Shown in pieces: positions 16,057 through 25,300 of a DNA stretch of 44,546 nucleotides (positions are counted from its first letter, which is position 1; the number at the start of each line of letters is the position of its first letter). Source of the stretch: an uncultured Prevotellaceae bacterium (GTDB taxonomy: Bacteria; Bacteroidota; Bacteroidia; Bacteroidales; Bacteroidaceae); assembly GCA_902761905.1 (NCBI GenBank), contig CACWMK010000033.1, positions 1 to 44,546 of the forward strand. The letters run 5' to 3'. A model generated the notes under the pieces. It was not told the DNA's origin. It did not search any database and saw only the letters and a program-made list of their open reading frames with translations. The position numbers and the translations under genes were made by a program.

Positions 16057-18060
16057 ATGAGACAATATGCGAAGCCCGGTAATTGGCATCTTTTGCTGAC
16101 ATCTTTTGTTCTCTTTGTTCTATTCGCTACGAGTTGCTCATCTCCTAGCGAAAGTAAGTTCGATCCAAAGATTATTGATAAGGATAGCTTATTAACGCCT
16201 TCGCTTCAGAGAACATTCTGCAACATTGATTACCCTGCAGGATTAATACCTGTTATGGTATTAGAGAATAATATTGATGAACCGATAAAAACCAGCGCAC
16301 GAGCTGATGACGTTTTTGATGAGGTTAGCGACAAGTTAGATGCTGACAATTTTGAGGATTTCGGATTACTGGTCTATATTACAAAAGAACCACGATTGAT
16401 GCAACTAAGACTTGGTGATCATTATTCAACCTTTGGAAACCTTTGTGGAATTACTTCAGGCCAAGACTATTTGCAACTACAACTACAGTTTTCTGAAGAC
16501 AATAAAGATGCAGCATTGGCAGAAATGCTTAACAGAGCATGTCAAAATGTTGTTGAGAGAAATAATCTTAGTTGGTGGCAACGAGGACAACTATCAAGCG
16601 TAGCACTTGCCATAAACAATGTAATTGATTGGTTTGGTTCGCCCAGCAAGAATTTCTATGGTACACTTGTTGCCAAGCCTGTATATATGTGTATCTCTTA
16701 TGGAAATAAATATCTGGGATCTTGGATATGGGGAATTGCATTGGTGTTTGTGCTTATTTTCTGCATAAGATGGATAACTACTCGTATTCTCAAAATCATC
16801 ATTCCATCAATCAAAACACGAAACTTCCTTACGTGGTTTTTTAATATAATAATCAGTGGATTGTATTCCTTCTCTGCTGCAGGTTGCGCTATGTATTTCT
16901 CCAGTGGACGCCTTGAAGATTTATATGCTATCAAAGCCTATGGAATTCCAAACGTAGAGTCGTTTATAACAGATCCATCCATGTTTGTCCATGTAAACAA
17001 CTTCTGGATTGCAGGATTGTTTATTTTCTTGATAATGCTTTCGATCTGCATAAACACACTATGCAGTGATATGGTATTATTCTCTACTTTCCCTATTGAC
17101 AAACAAATGGCCCAATGGAACTCACTTGACAAAACACAACAAGGTGTAATATTGGGATTAAATCAAGCAACAGAAATAAAACCTGGACAAACGCCATATC
17201 AGGCCGTTGCTGACAAGAAGATTGAAAAATTGGGCGACGTAATGGGAACCTATCTAACAGGACTTAGCATCGGAGCGGTATTTTTCTTTCCCAAAGCAGT
17301 ACTTTGGACAGGTATTGTTTACTCTATAGCCAAGATCATACCAAAATATAAACGAATTAAGATACTATTAAAAGCAAGATTCTCAAAAAATGAGACAGGA
17401 GCAGGTTTATTGGGAGGTATGGTCGTTCTCGTTTTAATAGTCACTGTTATATCTATGGGAGTTGATTGGTTTATAGACCCATTCGACCGCAAAGTAGAAA
17501 CTGTAGTAGAGCAGCCTTTGGCTCCTGTATATAAAAAGGTAAAAGTGACTGCCAAAACAGCCAATCTTCGAACTGGTCCAGGAACCGAATACGACTTCGC
17601 CACCAACAACAACGAGAAATGGCAGGTAGACAAAGGAACCGAACTTGACGTTATAGGAGAAGAAAATGGTTGGTATCAAGTTCGTATAGGCGATAACCCG
17701 CAAGAAGTGTACGTTAAGCAATCCTTATGCAAAGACGACATTAATGTAGGTCTTTATGGCAGTCTGCCGTTCGGTAAATCACAATACAAAGGCACAATGG
17801 ATGGTTTTCCAATTGAGCTAACCATTACAAAGGCCAAGAAGACTGGCAATCTAAGTGGCACTTATAAGAATGTAAAATTCAAAACTGTAATGAAGCTATG
17901 GGGAGAAACATCTGCAGAACAAATGGGCAATATCACGCTTCACGGCACAGACAACAAGAAAGACTGGCACTTCTCACTTACAGGACAGAAAGAACATATC
18001 ACCGGTATAGCTGCTGATGATGACAACCTGGACCTGCCAATAGAACTATATCCAAAATAG
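16057..18060 (+). CDS. Multi-pass membrane protein with TPM-like N-terminus and SH3b domain
   Basis: The 667-residue protein has an N-terminal hydrophobic signal ending in TSC (possible lipobox). Residues about 45-170 resemble a TPM-type domain (DDVFDEVSDKLDADNFEDFGLLVYIT), though weakly. Five membrane helices follow (near 222-242, 255-280, 315-336, 398-425, 446-470). An SH3b domain lies at about 493-560 (TANLRTGPGTEYDF, GWYQVRIG) and a beta-rich domain of unknown type at 570-667. The ATG at 16057 was chosen; an upstream TTG is less likely. It converges with a second SH3b membrane protein gene, 16 nt apart. A sensor or scaffold role at the envelope is inferred. Confidence 0.7.
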   Translation: MRQYAKPGNWHLLLTSFVLFVLFATSCSSPSESKFDPKIIDKDSLLTPSLQRTFCNIDYPAGLIPVMVLENNIDEPIKTSARADDVFDEVSDKLDADNFEDFGLLVYITKEPRLMQLRLGDHYSTFGNLCGITSGQDYLQLQLQFSEDNKDAALAEMLNRACQNVVERNNLSWWQRGQLSSVALAINNVIDWFGSPSKNFYGTLVAKPVYMCISYGNKYLGSWIWGIALVFVLIFCIRWITTRILKIIIPSIKTRNFLTWFFNIIISGLYSFSAAGCAMYFSSGRLEDLYAIKAYGIPNVESFITDPSMFVHVNNFWIAGLFIFLIMLSICINTLCSDMVLFSTFPIDKQMAQWNSLDKTQQGVILGLNQATEIKPGQTPYQAVADKKIEKLGDVMGTYLTGLSIGAVFFFPKAVLWTGIVYSIAKIIPKYKRIKILLKARFSKNETGAGLLGGMVVLVLIVTVISMGVDWFIDPFDRKVETVVEQPLAPVYKKVKVTAKTANLRTGPGTEYDFATNNNEKWQVDKGTELDVIGEENGWYQVRIGDNPQEVYVKQSLCKDDINVGLYGSLPFGKSQYKGTMDGFPIELTITKAKKTGNLSGTYKNVKFKTVMKLWGETSAEQMGNITLHGTDNKKDWHFSLTGQKEHITGIAADDDNLDLPIELYPK

Positions 18061-18076
18061 GACATAACAAACAAAA

Positions 18077-19411
18077 TCACGCAAGAATATCGTTTATTAC
18101 CATTGAGTTGAACAGCCAATGATACATACCTCCTGGTATACGTTGCATACACTTGCCTTTAATGTTCAATACATATAGTGGGCGTATGCGCCAACTGGCA
18201 TTGTAACGATTCTGCCAGTCGTACATACAATACTCCCACCAACCTGTATCGCCACGCCACCATTCGCCTGTAACATAGCCATTATCCAGTCCCCATTTCG
18301 TCACTCCAAGAGCATTCGGTTTGCCACATTGATCGTAAACCCACCTAGGAGCAATCCCTAAGTCTAGAGTCTTGCCAAAAGACACACGACAGACTATCAT
18401 CGATCCTGCAGAATAATGCAATGCTGTACTCTTAACCGGAGCAAAGTAGATGCCATTGCCTGCATAATTGCCCCCGCCGACATTCCACACTGCGCTCAAC
18501 CAGTTTCTGGCCTCAACACGTCCAGGCCCCTGACAGATACCTTCGGCAGCTGAACATGTGGTTCCGTGATATACAGTAAGCGCAGGCACAAATGTATCGA
18601 CAGCCGTCCATATACTACTCTCGATCAAAGTCAGCAAACCATGCCACACCACATATTTTATAATGCGCCATGGTATAAGCACAAGCCATAAGAAAAAGTT
18701 GTCAGCTCCCTCACGCCTACCCTCAGGTACAATTACCTCAACCAGATAGTTGAACATCTCAAAACTGCAATGCACCACCATATTATAATAGAAAGCATTG
18801 ACAAAGCGTAGCGGTGTAAGCAGTATATACAGAGGTATAGCCCAATACTCCAATTGCTCGCGCAGTTCTGCATTCTTATTATCTGACCTGGTGTTACGTT
18901 TATAGTTCTGCATCCAAGGCCTAGCCAGCCTACGCTGCAACCAATTCAAACAGAAAAACGGGAATGAGATCAGCCGATACAACTTATAGAATAAGATACT
19001 AACCAGCCCAAGAATAGTAACAAGCACCTTTCGCAAAATAGCAAGCACGATACACGCAATGCCCAAGTAGAGCGCCACAGACAAAAGACTATTACCACTA
19101 CTATCACTCTTGAGTTTTGCAATTGGAGCTGCCCCTATCGGTTCATGATACCTAAGATATTTTGCATAACAATAAGCAGTGCCACCATTATAATCTATCA
19201 CCGCCCATCCGTCACTTTTAATTCTTTGCACCTTCACCCTTGTGCCCTGGGGCAGCGTCTCCAGCTTATGACTCTTTTTACTAGCATACTCTCTCACATT
19301 AAGATTAGTCGTAGTAACATACACCGCAGGGAGCCTATCCTCGCCCCTTGCCGGCACCACGCCAATGACCATCCACATCATCAGCACTATCAGTACTACG
19401 GTTTTATGCAT
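18077..19411 (-). CDS. Membrane SH3b protein with a PARP-type ADP-ribosyltransferase domain
   Basis: The 444-residue protein has a signal peptide (1-23), an SH3b domain (about 28-88, TTNLNVREYASKKSHKLETL), membrane segments near 108-150, 187-210 and 238-262, and a C-terminal domain from 275. The last part matches the PARP catalytic core: H282 in YHGTT, Y322 in GNGIYFAPVKSTALHYS, and E393 in WWEYCMYDWQ, the same motifs as HG, GKGIYFAD and NEYIVYDxxQ with the H-Y-E triad of human PARP1. That fits NAD-dependent ADP-ribosylation. The gene starts 8 nt inside the preceding TerB gene. The topology is not certain, so the domain could face either side of the inner membrane; three helices plus a cleaved signal would place it in the cytosol. 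Confidence 0.7.
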   Translation of the reverse strand: MHKTVVLIVLMMWMVIGVVPARGEDRLPAVYVTTTNLNVREYASKKSHKLETLPQGTRVKVQRIKSDGWAVIDYNGGTAYCYAKYLRYHEPIGAAPIAKLKSDSSGNSLLSVALYLGIACIVLAILRKVLVTILGLVSILFYKLYRLISFPFFCLNWLQRRLARPWMQNYKRNTRSDNKNAELREQLEYWAIPLYILLTPLRFVNAFYYNMVVHCSFEMFNYLVEVIVPEGRREGADNFFLWLVLIPWRIIKYVVWHGLLTLIESSIWTAVDTFVPALTVYHGTTCSAAEGICQGPGRVEARNWLSAVWNVGGGNYAGNGIYFAPVKSTALHYSAGSMIVCRVSFGKTLDLGIAPRWVYDQCGKPNALGVTKWGLDNGYVTGEWWRGDTGWWEYCMYDWQNRYNASWRIRPLYVLNIKGKCMQRIPGGMYHWLFNSMVINDILA

Positions 19412-20129
19412 TTAAAGAATCCTCACCAATTATGGAATTATAACCTGTAGTGTACTTCTTATAAACTTTCATCTCCTCCTGCTTTGCCATCATAGCGAAA
19501 TCGAGCCCCACATCAGCGAACTCCTTAATAAGGATAGTGTTCTCTAAGAACGTGGCAGTGGTATGAGCCAAATTCCGTCGAAGGTTCTCCCTGTCACGTT
19601 TACTATCTTTACTTACAACCGTATGTGTGGCAACTGTATTATATATTGATCTCAGACTCTCGCGATTGGCCATTTCTGATTTTACTATGGGAGCAATATA
19701 GTTTTCGAGGAAAGAAGCAAAAACTCTGATGCCTGTATCACCAGTAAAATATTCGTGTGTTGTAGTTAGCAAAAACAAGCTGACAACATCCATCTGGTTA
19801 AGCCCCATCTTACTGGCTACAATCTGGAACAGATATACCTCTTGTGGAGCAGCATAACCATCGGCACCAATTAATTTGATAAGATTGCGTAGATACCCTT
19901 CCCTCTCTTCTCGGCTGCTTGGCATCTCATTTTTCACGTTTTCATAACCGCCTCGCAATGACACCAACAGTTTTGACTCGTCAATACCCTCTAACTTACA
20001 GATGGTACTCATGGCCTCTTTTTCCTCTGGAGTAACCTCACCATCAGCAATAGCCATAGCTGTCAAGTCGCGAGCCAGTTTGAATTCTGGCTCTGTGACT
20101 GCACTCAGAAATCTATTAATGATACTCAT
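19404..20129 (-). CDS. TerB-like protein (larger)
   Basis: The 241-residue protein carries a TerB-like helical domain at about residues 15-135, with the typical LTAMAIADGEVTPEEKEAM and LIKLIGADGYAAPQEVYLFQIVASKMGL repeats. The C-terminal helical half (about 140-235) is unassigned. TerB folds occur in tellurite-resistance and related stress systems as binding platforms for metals or nucleotide-derived molecules. The start overlaps the smaller TerB gene's stop by 4 nt and its own stop overlaps the ADP-ribosyltransferase gene by 8 nt, so the three genes are tightly coupled. Confidence 0.8.
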   Translation of the reverse strand: MSIINRFLSAVTEPEFKLARDLTAMAIADGEVTPEEKEAMSTICKLEGIDESKLLVSLRGGYENVKNEMPSSREEREGYLRNLIKLIGADGYAAPQEVYLFQIVASKMGLNQMDVVSLFLLTTTHEYFTGDTGIRVFASFLENYIAPIVKSEMANRESLRSIYNTVATHTVVSKDSKRDRENLRRNLAHTTATFLENTILIKEFADVGLDFAMMAKQEEMKVYKKYTTGYNSIIGEDSLNA

Positions 20130-20572
20130 TCGAATCCGACGGTGATATAATGTCTTACGAAATTGTTTATGATAACAACACCTTCGTCCTTACTGATGCG
20201 GTTATCATTTATCTCATCAAGAACGAATGACAGCAACTGCATTGGATTAACTTCCAGTTTCTTGGCAACAACTTCGATAATATGAATTTCTATTGAAGGG
20301 TATTTCCCGTCCGCACTCATCATTCTAATCAGGTGCAGCAAATACTTTTTCTTCTCATCAGTTGAGCGCAACTTCTTTTCCCTAGCCCCCTTTTCGCGGA
20401 TTGAATCCATCATTTCAACAACAGAGACACCTTCCGTCTTGCAGATTTCAAGTATTGCCTCCTGTTCTTCTTCGCTAAACTCATGGTCAGCAATAGCAAC
20501 CGAAAGCAAATCACGCATTAACGTCCTTTCTTCCGTGCTCAAATCATTAGTAAACCAATCTACTATACCCAT
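20126..20572 (-). CDS. TerB-like protein (smaller)
   Basis: This 148-residue cytosolic protein is a TerB-like domain over nearly its whole length (LLSVAIADHEFSEEEQEAILEI and LIRMMSADGKYPSIEIHIIEVVAKKL). It heads a three-gene minus-strand operon with the larger TerB and the ADP-ribosyltransferase gene. A TATCTTTG -7 element (20605-20598) lies just upstream. The paired TerB genes may form a heterodimer; that is inference. Confidence 0.8.
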   Translation of the reverse strand: MGIVDWFTNDLSTEERTLMRDLLSVAIADHEFSEEEQEAILEICKTEGVSVVEMMDSIREKGAREKKLRSTDEKKKYLLHLIRMMSADGKYPSIEIHIIEVVAKKLEVNPMQLLSFVLDEINDNRISKDEGVVIINNFVRHYITVGFE

Positions 20573-20597
20573 TGTTTTAAGTTATTAGTATTTTTTG

Positions 20598-20678
20598 CAA
20601 AGATAGCAATTATTTTAAAAACATAGCACACTTTTTCAAAAAAAATGCTGATATTTCAAAACTTTTTATTTATCTTTG
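20598..20678. promoter_or_regulatory. Divergent -7 boxes of the TerB operon and the toxin-antitoxin pair
   Basis: Minus-strand TATCTTTG at 20605-20598 serves the TerB gene and plus-strand TATCTTTG at 20671-20678 serves the antitoxin gene. Neither has a clear -33 TTTG at 19-20 nt, so the strength is uncertain. Confidence 0.6.
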
Positions 20679-20699
20679 CAGCGGTATTATTATGATGAT

Positions 20700-21023
20700 A
20701 TGGAAAAAGAAGGTCCTAACATGGTAAACGAACCAATGATGACACCGTCTTTACAGGCGGATTCCTCATTTGATAGTCCTAATAACAATCTGTTTTCTAT
20801 GCTGTCGTCAATAAGCATAGATGATATACCTGTGGCAGTTAAGTTTCTTGTTGATAAGCTAGCAACCGCAAAAAAAAAGAGAGCAACAAGCCAATCAACT
20901 CATTCATGGGATAATTATAAACTTTCAAAAGAAGTGATTTCTATGGCTCCTGCTGAGCGAAAAGAAATCTATGGAAACTATAAATCAGAACTTACAGACA
21001 TATTGGAGGAAAAATATAAATGA
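20700..21023 (+). CDS. Antitoxin-like protein of a PIN toxin pair
   Basis: The 107-residue protein has a low-complexity N-terminus and a C-terminal helical tail (WDNYKLSKEVISMAPAERKE...). The tail resembles the toxin-binding end of antitoxins paired with PIN toxins in Prevotella-type genomes. It overlaps the PIN gene by 4 nt. The start was chosen at ATG 20700, about 15 nt after the predicted transcript start; a second ATG is at 20721. It has no clear DNA-binding domain, so how it is regulated is unknown. Confidence 0.7.
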   Translation: MEKEGPNMVNEPMMTPSLQADSSFDSPNNNLFSMLSSISIDDIPVAVKFLVDKLATAKKKRATSQSTHSWDNYKLSKEVISMAPAERKEIYGNYKSELTDILEEKYK

Positions 21024-21442
21024 AAGTTTTTCTAGATACAAATATTATTCTTGATTTTTATGATAGTAGCAGAGGACATTATATGCCTTCGGCTATTATT
21101 TTTGATTTAGCAATAAAAGGCAAAATACAATTAGCAGTTTGTTCTCAGAGTTTTATTACAGCATTCTATCTTTTGCGTAAATCATACAAGAAAGAAGAAC
21201 TCTATAAAAGCATGAAATCACTATTCAAACTGTGCCAGGTTTCTGCTGTTGACTCACTAATTATTAAGAAAGCATTATCAAGGGAAGGATTAGATTTTGA
21301 AGATACAGTTCAATACTTTTCGGCGCGCAGCATTGAGGCAGACATAATTATTACACGAGACAACAAAGGATTTAATGAGTTTGATATTCGGCATATAACA
21401 GCCGAGGAATTCCTTGAAGAATACCTGGCTACACTTACATAA
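21020..21442 (+). CDS. PIN-domain toxin (VapC-like ribonuclease)
   Basis: This 140-residue protein starts with MKVFLDTNIILDF, the PIN-domain opening, with D6. Further acidic residues E94/D95 (FEDTVQYFSA) and D114 (ITRDNKGF) complete the usual metal-binding set, although the second acidic position usual near residue 43 is not evident. PIN toxins cleave RNA. The pair sits on the plus strand between the minus-strand TerB operon and the nuclease gene; it ends 12 nt before the nuclease gene's stop in a convergent arrangement. It is more AT-rich than neighbouring genes, suggesting separate acquisition. Confidence 0.85.
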   Translation: MKVFLDTNIILDFYDSSRGHYMPSAIIFDLAIKGKIQLAVCSQSFITAFYLLRKSYKKEELYKSMKSLFKLCQVSAVDSLIIKKALSREGLDFEDTVQYFSARSIEADIIITRDNKGFNEFDIRHITAEEFLEEYLATLT

Positions 21443-21454
21443 CATTATGTTTAT

Positions 21455-22381
21455 TTAATTCCAATCATTAATATCAGCTGTAGCCTCAACTACATCCTCA
21501 ATGTCGTCTGGCAATGCAGGGAAGAAATCCATACCAGTGATGCGCTCTACTTGGTCTATTGAGTTGTAGTATAGGTCACGCTTCTTAGTTCCATCGGTGT
21601 TTCTGACAATAAAACCTATGCCCTTAGGTTTTCCGTTTAAGCAGAGTACAACTTTAAAGAATGCTTCTGGGACTAGAACTTTATTGACACCTATTGCCTC
21701 ATGCTCTCTATTCATAAAAATAGGACCACAAATAATATAAATGTCACCAAATCTACGTGCCCAACTTCTACAATCCATCTCAATACTATTCCATAACCCA
21801 CTGTTTAGATTAGCATTCTGCGGACAGACATTAATAAGTGAGAAGGTATCGTACATCGCTCTCTCATCCCATTTATTATCTCCTGCTGGACACATATGAC
21901 CTCGCGACCATCCACTACCTCGATAATCATCTGGGGTTGCCCTAGGTTGTGGCACCTCGTCATCTTCATAGAAATTGTTCATTCTCTTATAAGGGCCATC
22001 CGCATGATTACCTGACAAATTCCATGCAACCCAGTTGGGGATCTTTGTATTTTTATTATATGAAGTGATGTAGGATGTTTTCTGCAATATTTGCTCAGGA
22101 ACACCTTCAAGAGGTTTGGGTGTACAAATACGTATAACGTCATCTGACATTATAAATGTCGAGCTTACCTCTGGAACGCTTTCTAGCTCCTGAATATCAG
22201 TATTATCACTATTCGAATACAGTATACTATATTGACCTTCGCTTACACTTTGCCCACTACAATGAATACATGCACGAAGAGAAATACAGATAGTAATCCC
22301 TAAAACGATAAAAACCAGGAAGGCAATGCCCACCAGGAATAAGCCGCTATAACGAGTTTTCTTTCTTCTCCGCCGATTCAT
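21455..22381 (-). CDS. Membrane-anchored DNA/RNA non-specific endonuclease
   Basis: The 308-residue protein has one membrane helix near residues 13-36 and then a DNA/RNA non-specific endonuclease domain of the beta-beta-alpha-metal type. The active-site motif is SRGHMCPAGDNKWD with H162 as base (S159 replaces the usual D of DRGH, a common variant in this group). The metal-binding Asn is N193 in LNSGLWNSIE, with E201 following. The ATG at 22381 lies 2 nt after the stop of the papain-like gene; a GTG at 22384 is also possible. It ends the vWA-tubulin-papain operon. Most such enzymes are exported; one helix would put the domain outside the cytosol. Confidence 0.82.
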   Translation of the reverse strand: MNRRRRKKTRYSGLFLVGIAFLVFIVLGITICISLRACIHCSGQSVSEGQYSILYSNSDNTDIQELESVPEVSSTFIMSDDVIRICTPKPLEGVPEQILQKTSYITSYNKNTKIPNWVAWNLSGNHADGPYKRMNNFYEDDEVPQPRATPDDYRGSGWSRGHMCPAGDNKWDERAMYDTFSLINVCPQNANLNSGLWNSIEMDCRSWARRFGDIYIICGPIFMNREHEAIGVNKVLVPEAFFKVVLCLNGKPKGIGFIVRNTDGTKKRDLYYNSIDQVERITGMDFFPALPDDIEDVVEATADINDWN

Positions 22382-22383
22382 CA

Positions 22384-25300
22384 CTAGTCTAATATCACTT
22401 CATCGACTGTTAGTGTCTGTAGTCGAAGACCGACAATCTTATATACCGATACTATATTCTCGGAAATAGGTGTAGTATTGAAATGCTGGGGATATGCAGC
22501 ATTCCATGCTTGCTGTTCTGCAGGATCAGTGTGAATAAACAAGAACCTGGCCTGCGGTTTCATTACTGCAGTTTTCCTAATCTGACAGAATGGTACCGAC
22601 TTAGTATCAAGCACAGGCAACAGATTCTTAGCAGATGCGTATTCCTTATCAAGATAAGGATAATCCTTTGTTTCGAAGATATGACGGAAGACAGTAAAGT
22701 CATTCAAAAGAGCCTCAATATGGACAAGTACTTGCTGCTTAATGTTGCGCTTATATGCAATAATTGCTTCATCATCCAGTTTAAAGCCTTTGAAGTATTC
22801 ATAAAGATGCATATCCTTGGTTATTTCATCTTTACTATCTTCAAAGTAGCGGTCAAGTTGTTTGTTTGAGAGAAGAGGTATGAACGGATCCTTAATCAAT
22901 GGTTCCATTACATCAAGTCCCTTCTGCTCTTCTTTATACCAAGTAGCTAGGTTACCGATATAAGCCTTCATGCCCTGATAAGTCTTATCAATAGAGGCTT
23001 TTAATGTAAGGAGTTTATCGATTACCATACCTGCGACATGCATTTTCATCTTCTGCTCGTTGACTTGTTTTTCTATTGCACGCATCTTTTGGGATAAGTT
23101 GGCTGACATCTCCTCGTAATCTATCTCCAACTTGCGACGTTGACTCTTAGCCCACCACCAATAGAATATTAGAATAATAGTGATGACACCAAAGATGCCA
23201 GCAAGGATATAGCACCAATCGTTTTGGAGCCAATCAACAAAGTCGTTGTAGAAAGATGCCGCAACTCCCCATATCACAGCAAGAATCAGCATGGAGCCAA
23301 GCATATACAGTCTTGTTTTCCAAGAAGTAGAGTCAAATTCTCGGAGAGCAATTCCTCGCTCTGTATTGTTGATATTATCTCTTTTCTTTTTTAGATTATC
23401 AATCTGTTCGCCCAATACGCCCATATGACCTTCAAGTATCTGCGTACGTACTGACTGCTTACCCAGTGTCTGCATAAGCATCTCATAGTTCATCTTTACT
23501 TGTGCATCTTCTTCCTGCATTTTTCTGAGACTAACCTGCTCTTCTTCTAAGAGATTACTTATAACAAAACGCTTTATGGCTGCATCGCTCATATTAAACT
23601 GGACAGTCTGTTTGCTACCAGTTCCACCACCACTGACTGTAATCTTCATGTCGTTGGGATAGCTGACATCAGTAATAATACATGCCATACGGTTCAATTC
23701 CGGATCGCTTATATAAGAATAAGGTATATAGCAATAGCCATCATCACCAAAATGCTTTCCCCATGAGTTGCGAACTAAGAAGAATTTTGTGTCATCAGAA
23801 TAGCCAACAACCACCATAGCATGGTAGCCAAAGTCGCCCGACTCTATTTCGTCAGCAGTTGGACGTTTTACAAATCCTGATGTTGCTTGGAACGAATTAT
23901 ATATCTTAAGCGAAATGGCCACAGGATATCCATCCTGTATGGCAGACCTTATATCCTTTAGGTCTACATTTACATTGAGAGCCTTGGTTATACGACGCCG
24001 TTCTCCATCAAGATAAGCCTCATCAGAAGGAATATCACTTAACGAATGGGAATATGGATGTAAAGATTCTGTGCATATTCCCTGAACGCCAATATTAGAA
24101 ATTACATCTTGATAGCTACTACCGGTATCTTCAAGTTCTTTTCCATCAAGATGACGAACATTATAATATACAAATGCCTCTGAAAGATCTGTTTCTTCTT
24201 TCTGGAATCTTTTTAGGATATACTCATAAATAGAGGAAATAGCAAATACAGTGCATGCTCCTATCTGTCCCTGATCCTTTACCTTAGTAAAATACTCTTT
24301 AAGATTAACGCTATTCTCTCTTACCTCTTTTGGTTCATATGTTTCGTTAAATCTCAGTTCTTCGTGCTGAATATCGAAATGATAAACAGTGTCCTCGAAA
24401 ACAAAGCCATTCTCAGTCAATCGTTTACCACTATCCTCCGCAGCATGAGTCATCGTACCGATTTCCTCAAGCTCCTTACTCTTCTCGCGAATGTAGTTGG
24501 TTGACTGACGTATTTCGTTACGTAGTTTCTGTAGTTTCTCGATAGGCAGTGAAACATATCCTTCCTCATCAGCACATAATGTTCCTAACGGACCATATAT
24601 TATCTTATCCTTTTCTTCAGGATTGTCTGATGGGATTTTAGTTACACAGGCATTATTTGACTCGATAAAGTAATTAGCAACTTCCTCATCAAGATTGTCA
24701 ATTGTAAGCTGATGGTTAGAAAATAAATTCCCCTTTAAAAGAGCATCATCATAGCCTAATACCATAGCTAGGATTCCTTGCTTCTCAGGAAGAGAATACT
24801 GAGGGTCTTGTATAAACGAAGTCAGGTCGTAGGATATCTCCTTGAACTTCTCGTCAAGTGGTGCTGCTGTTTGAGCGATTATTGTCTCTTGATCTGTATT
24901 CCGCCTCCATAATGGTGCAATAGTCTGCTGATAGAAATCCGAGAAGAAGTCCTTATGCTTAGTCAAACATGCATTAGCAATAATGGCAACCTTATTCAAA
25001 TCCACCTCTTCGGCTGTAACATCCTCGCGCTCCATTATCCGAAGGTAAGCACGACGCAACAGATAATTCTCGAAATAATACTTGTCGAGATTCATCACAG
25101 ATAATCCAAGCGCAGTTGCCAGATGCTCCCTATCAAATATACCTGCTTGAGTAAATACAGTGTTATACTTCTCTACACATACCAAAGCAAGTTCGCCTAA
25201 TATACGCAGTAAGGAGTCTTGGTCGAGATTAAGTGCATAACCATCACTATTGGTATTCTGCATTACGACAATCTGTTCAAGAGTATTTTGTTCTAACTTT

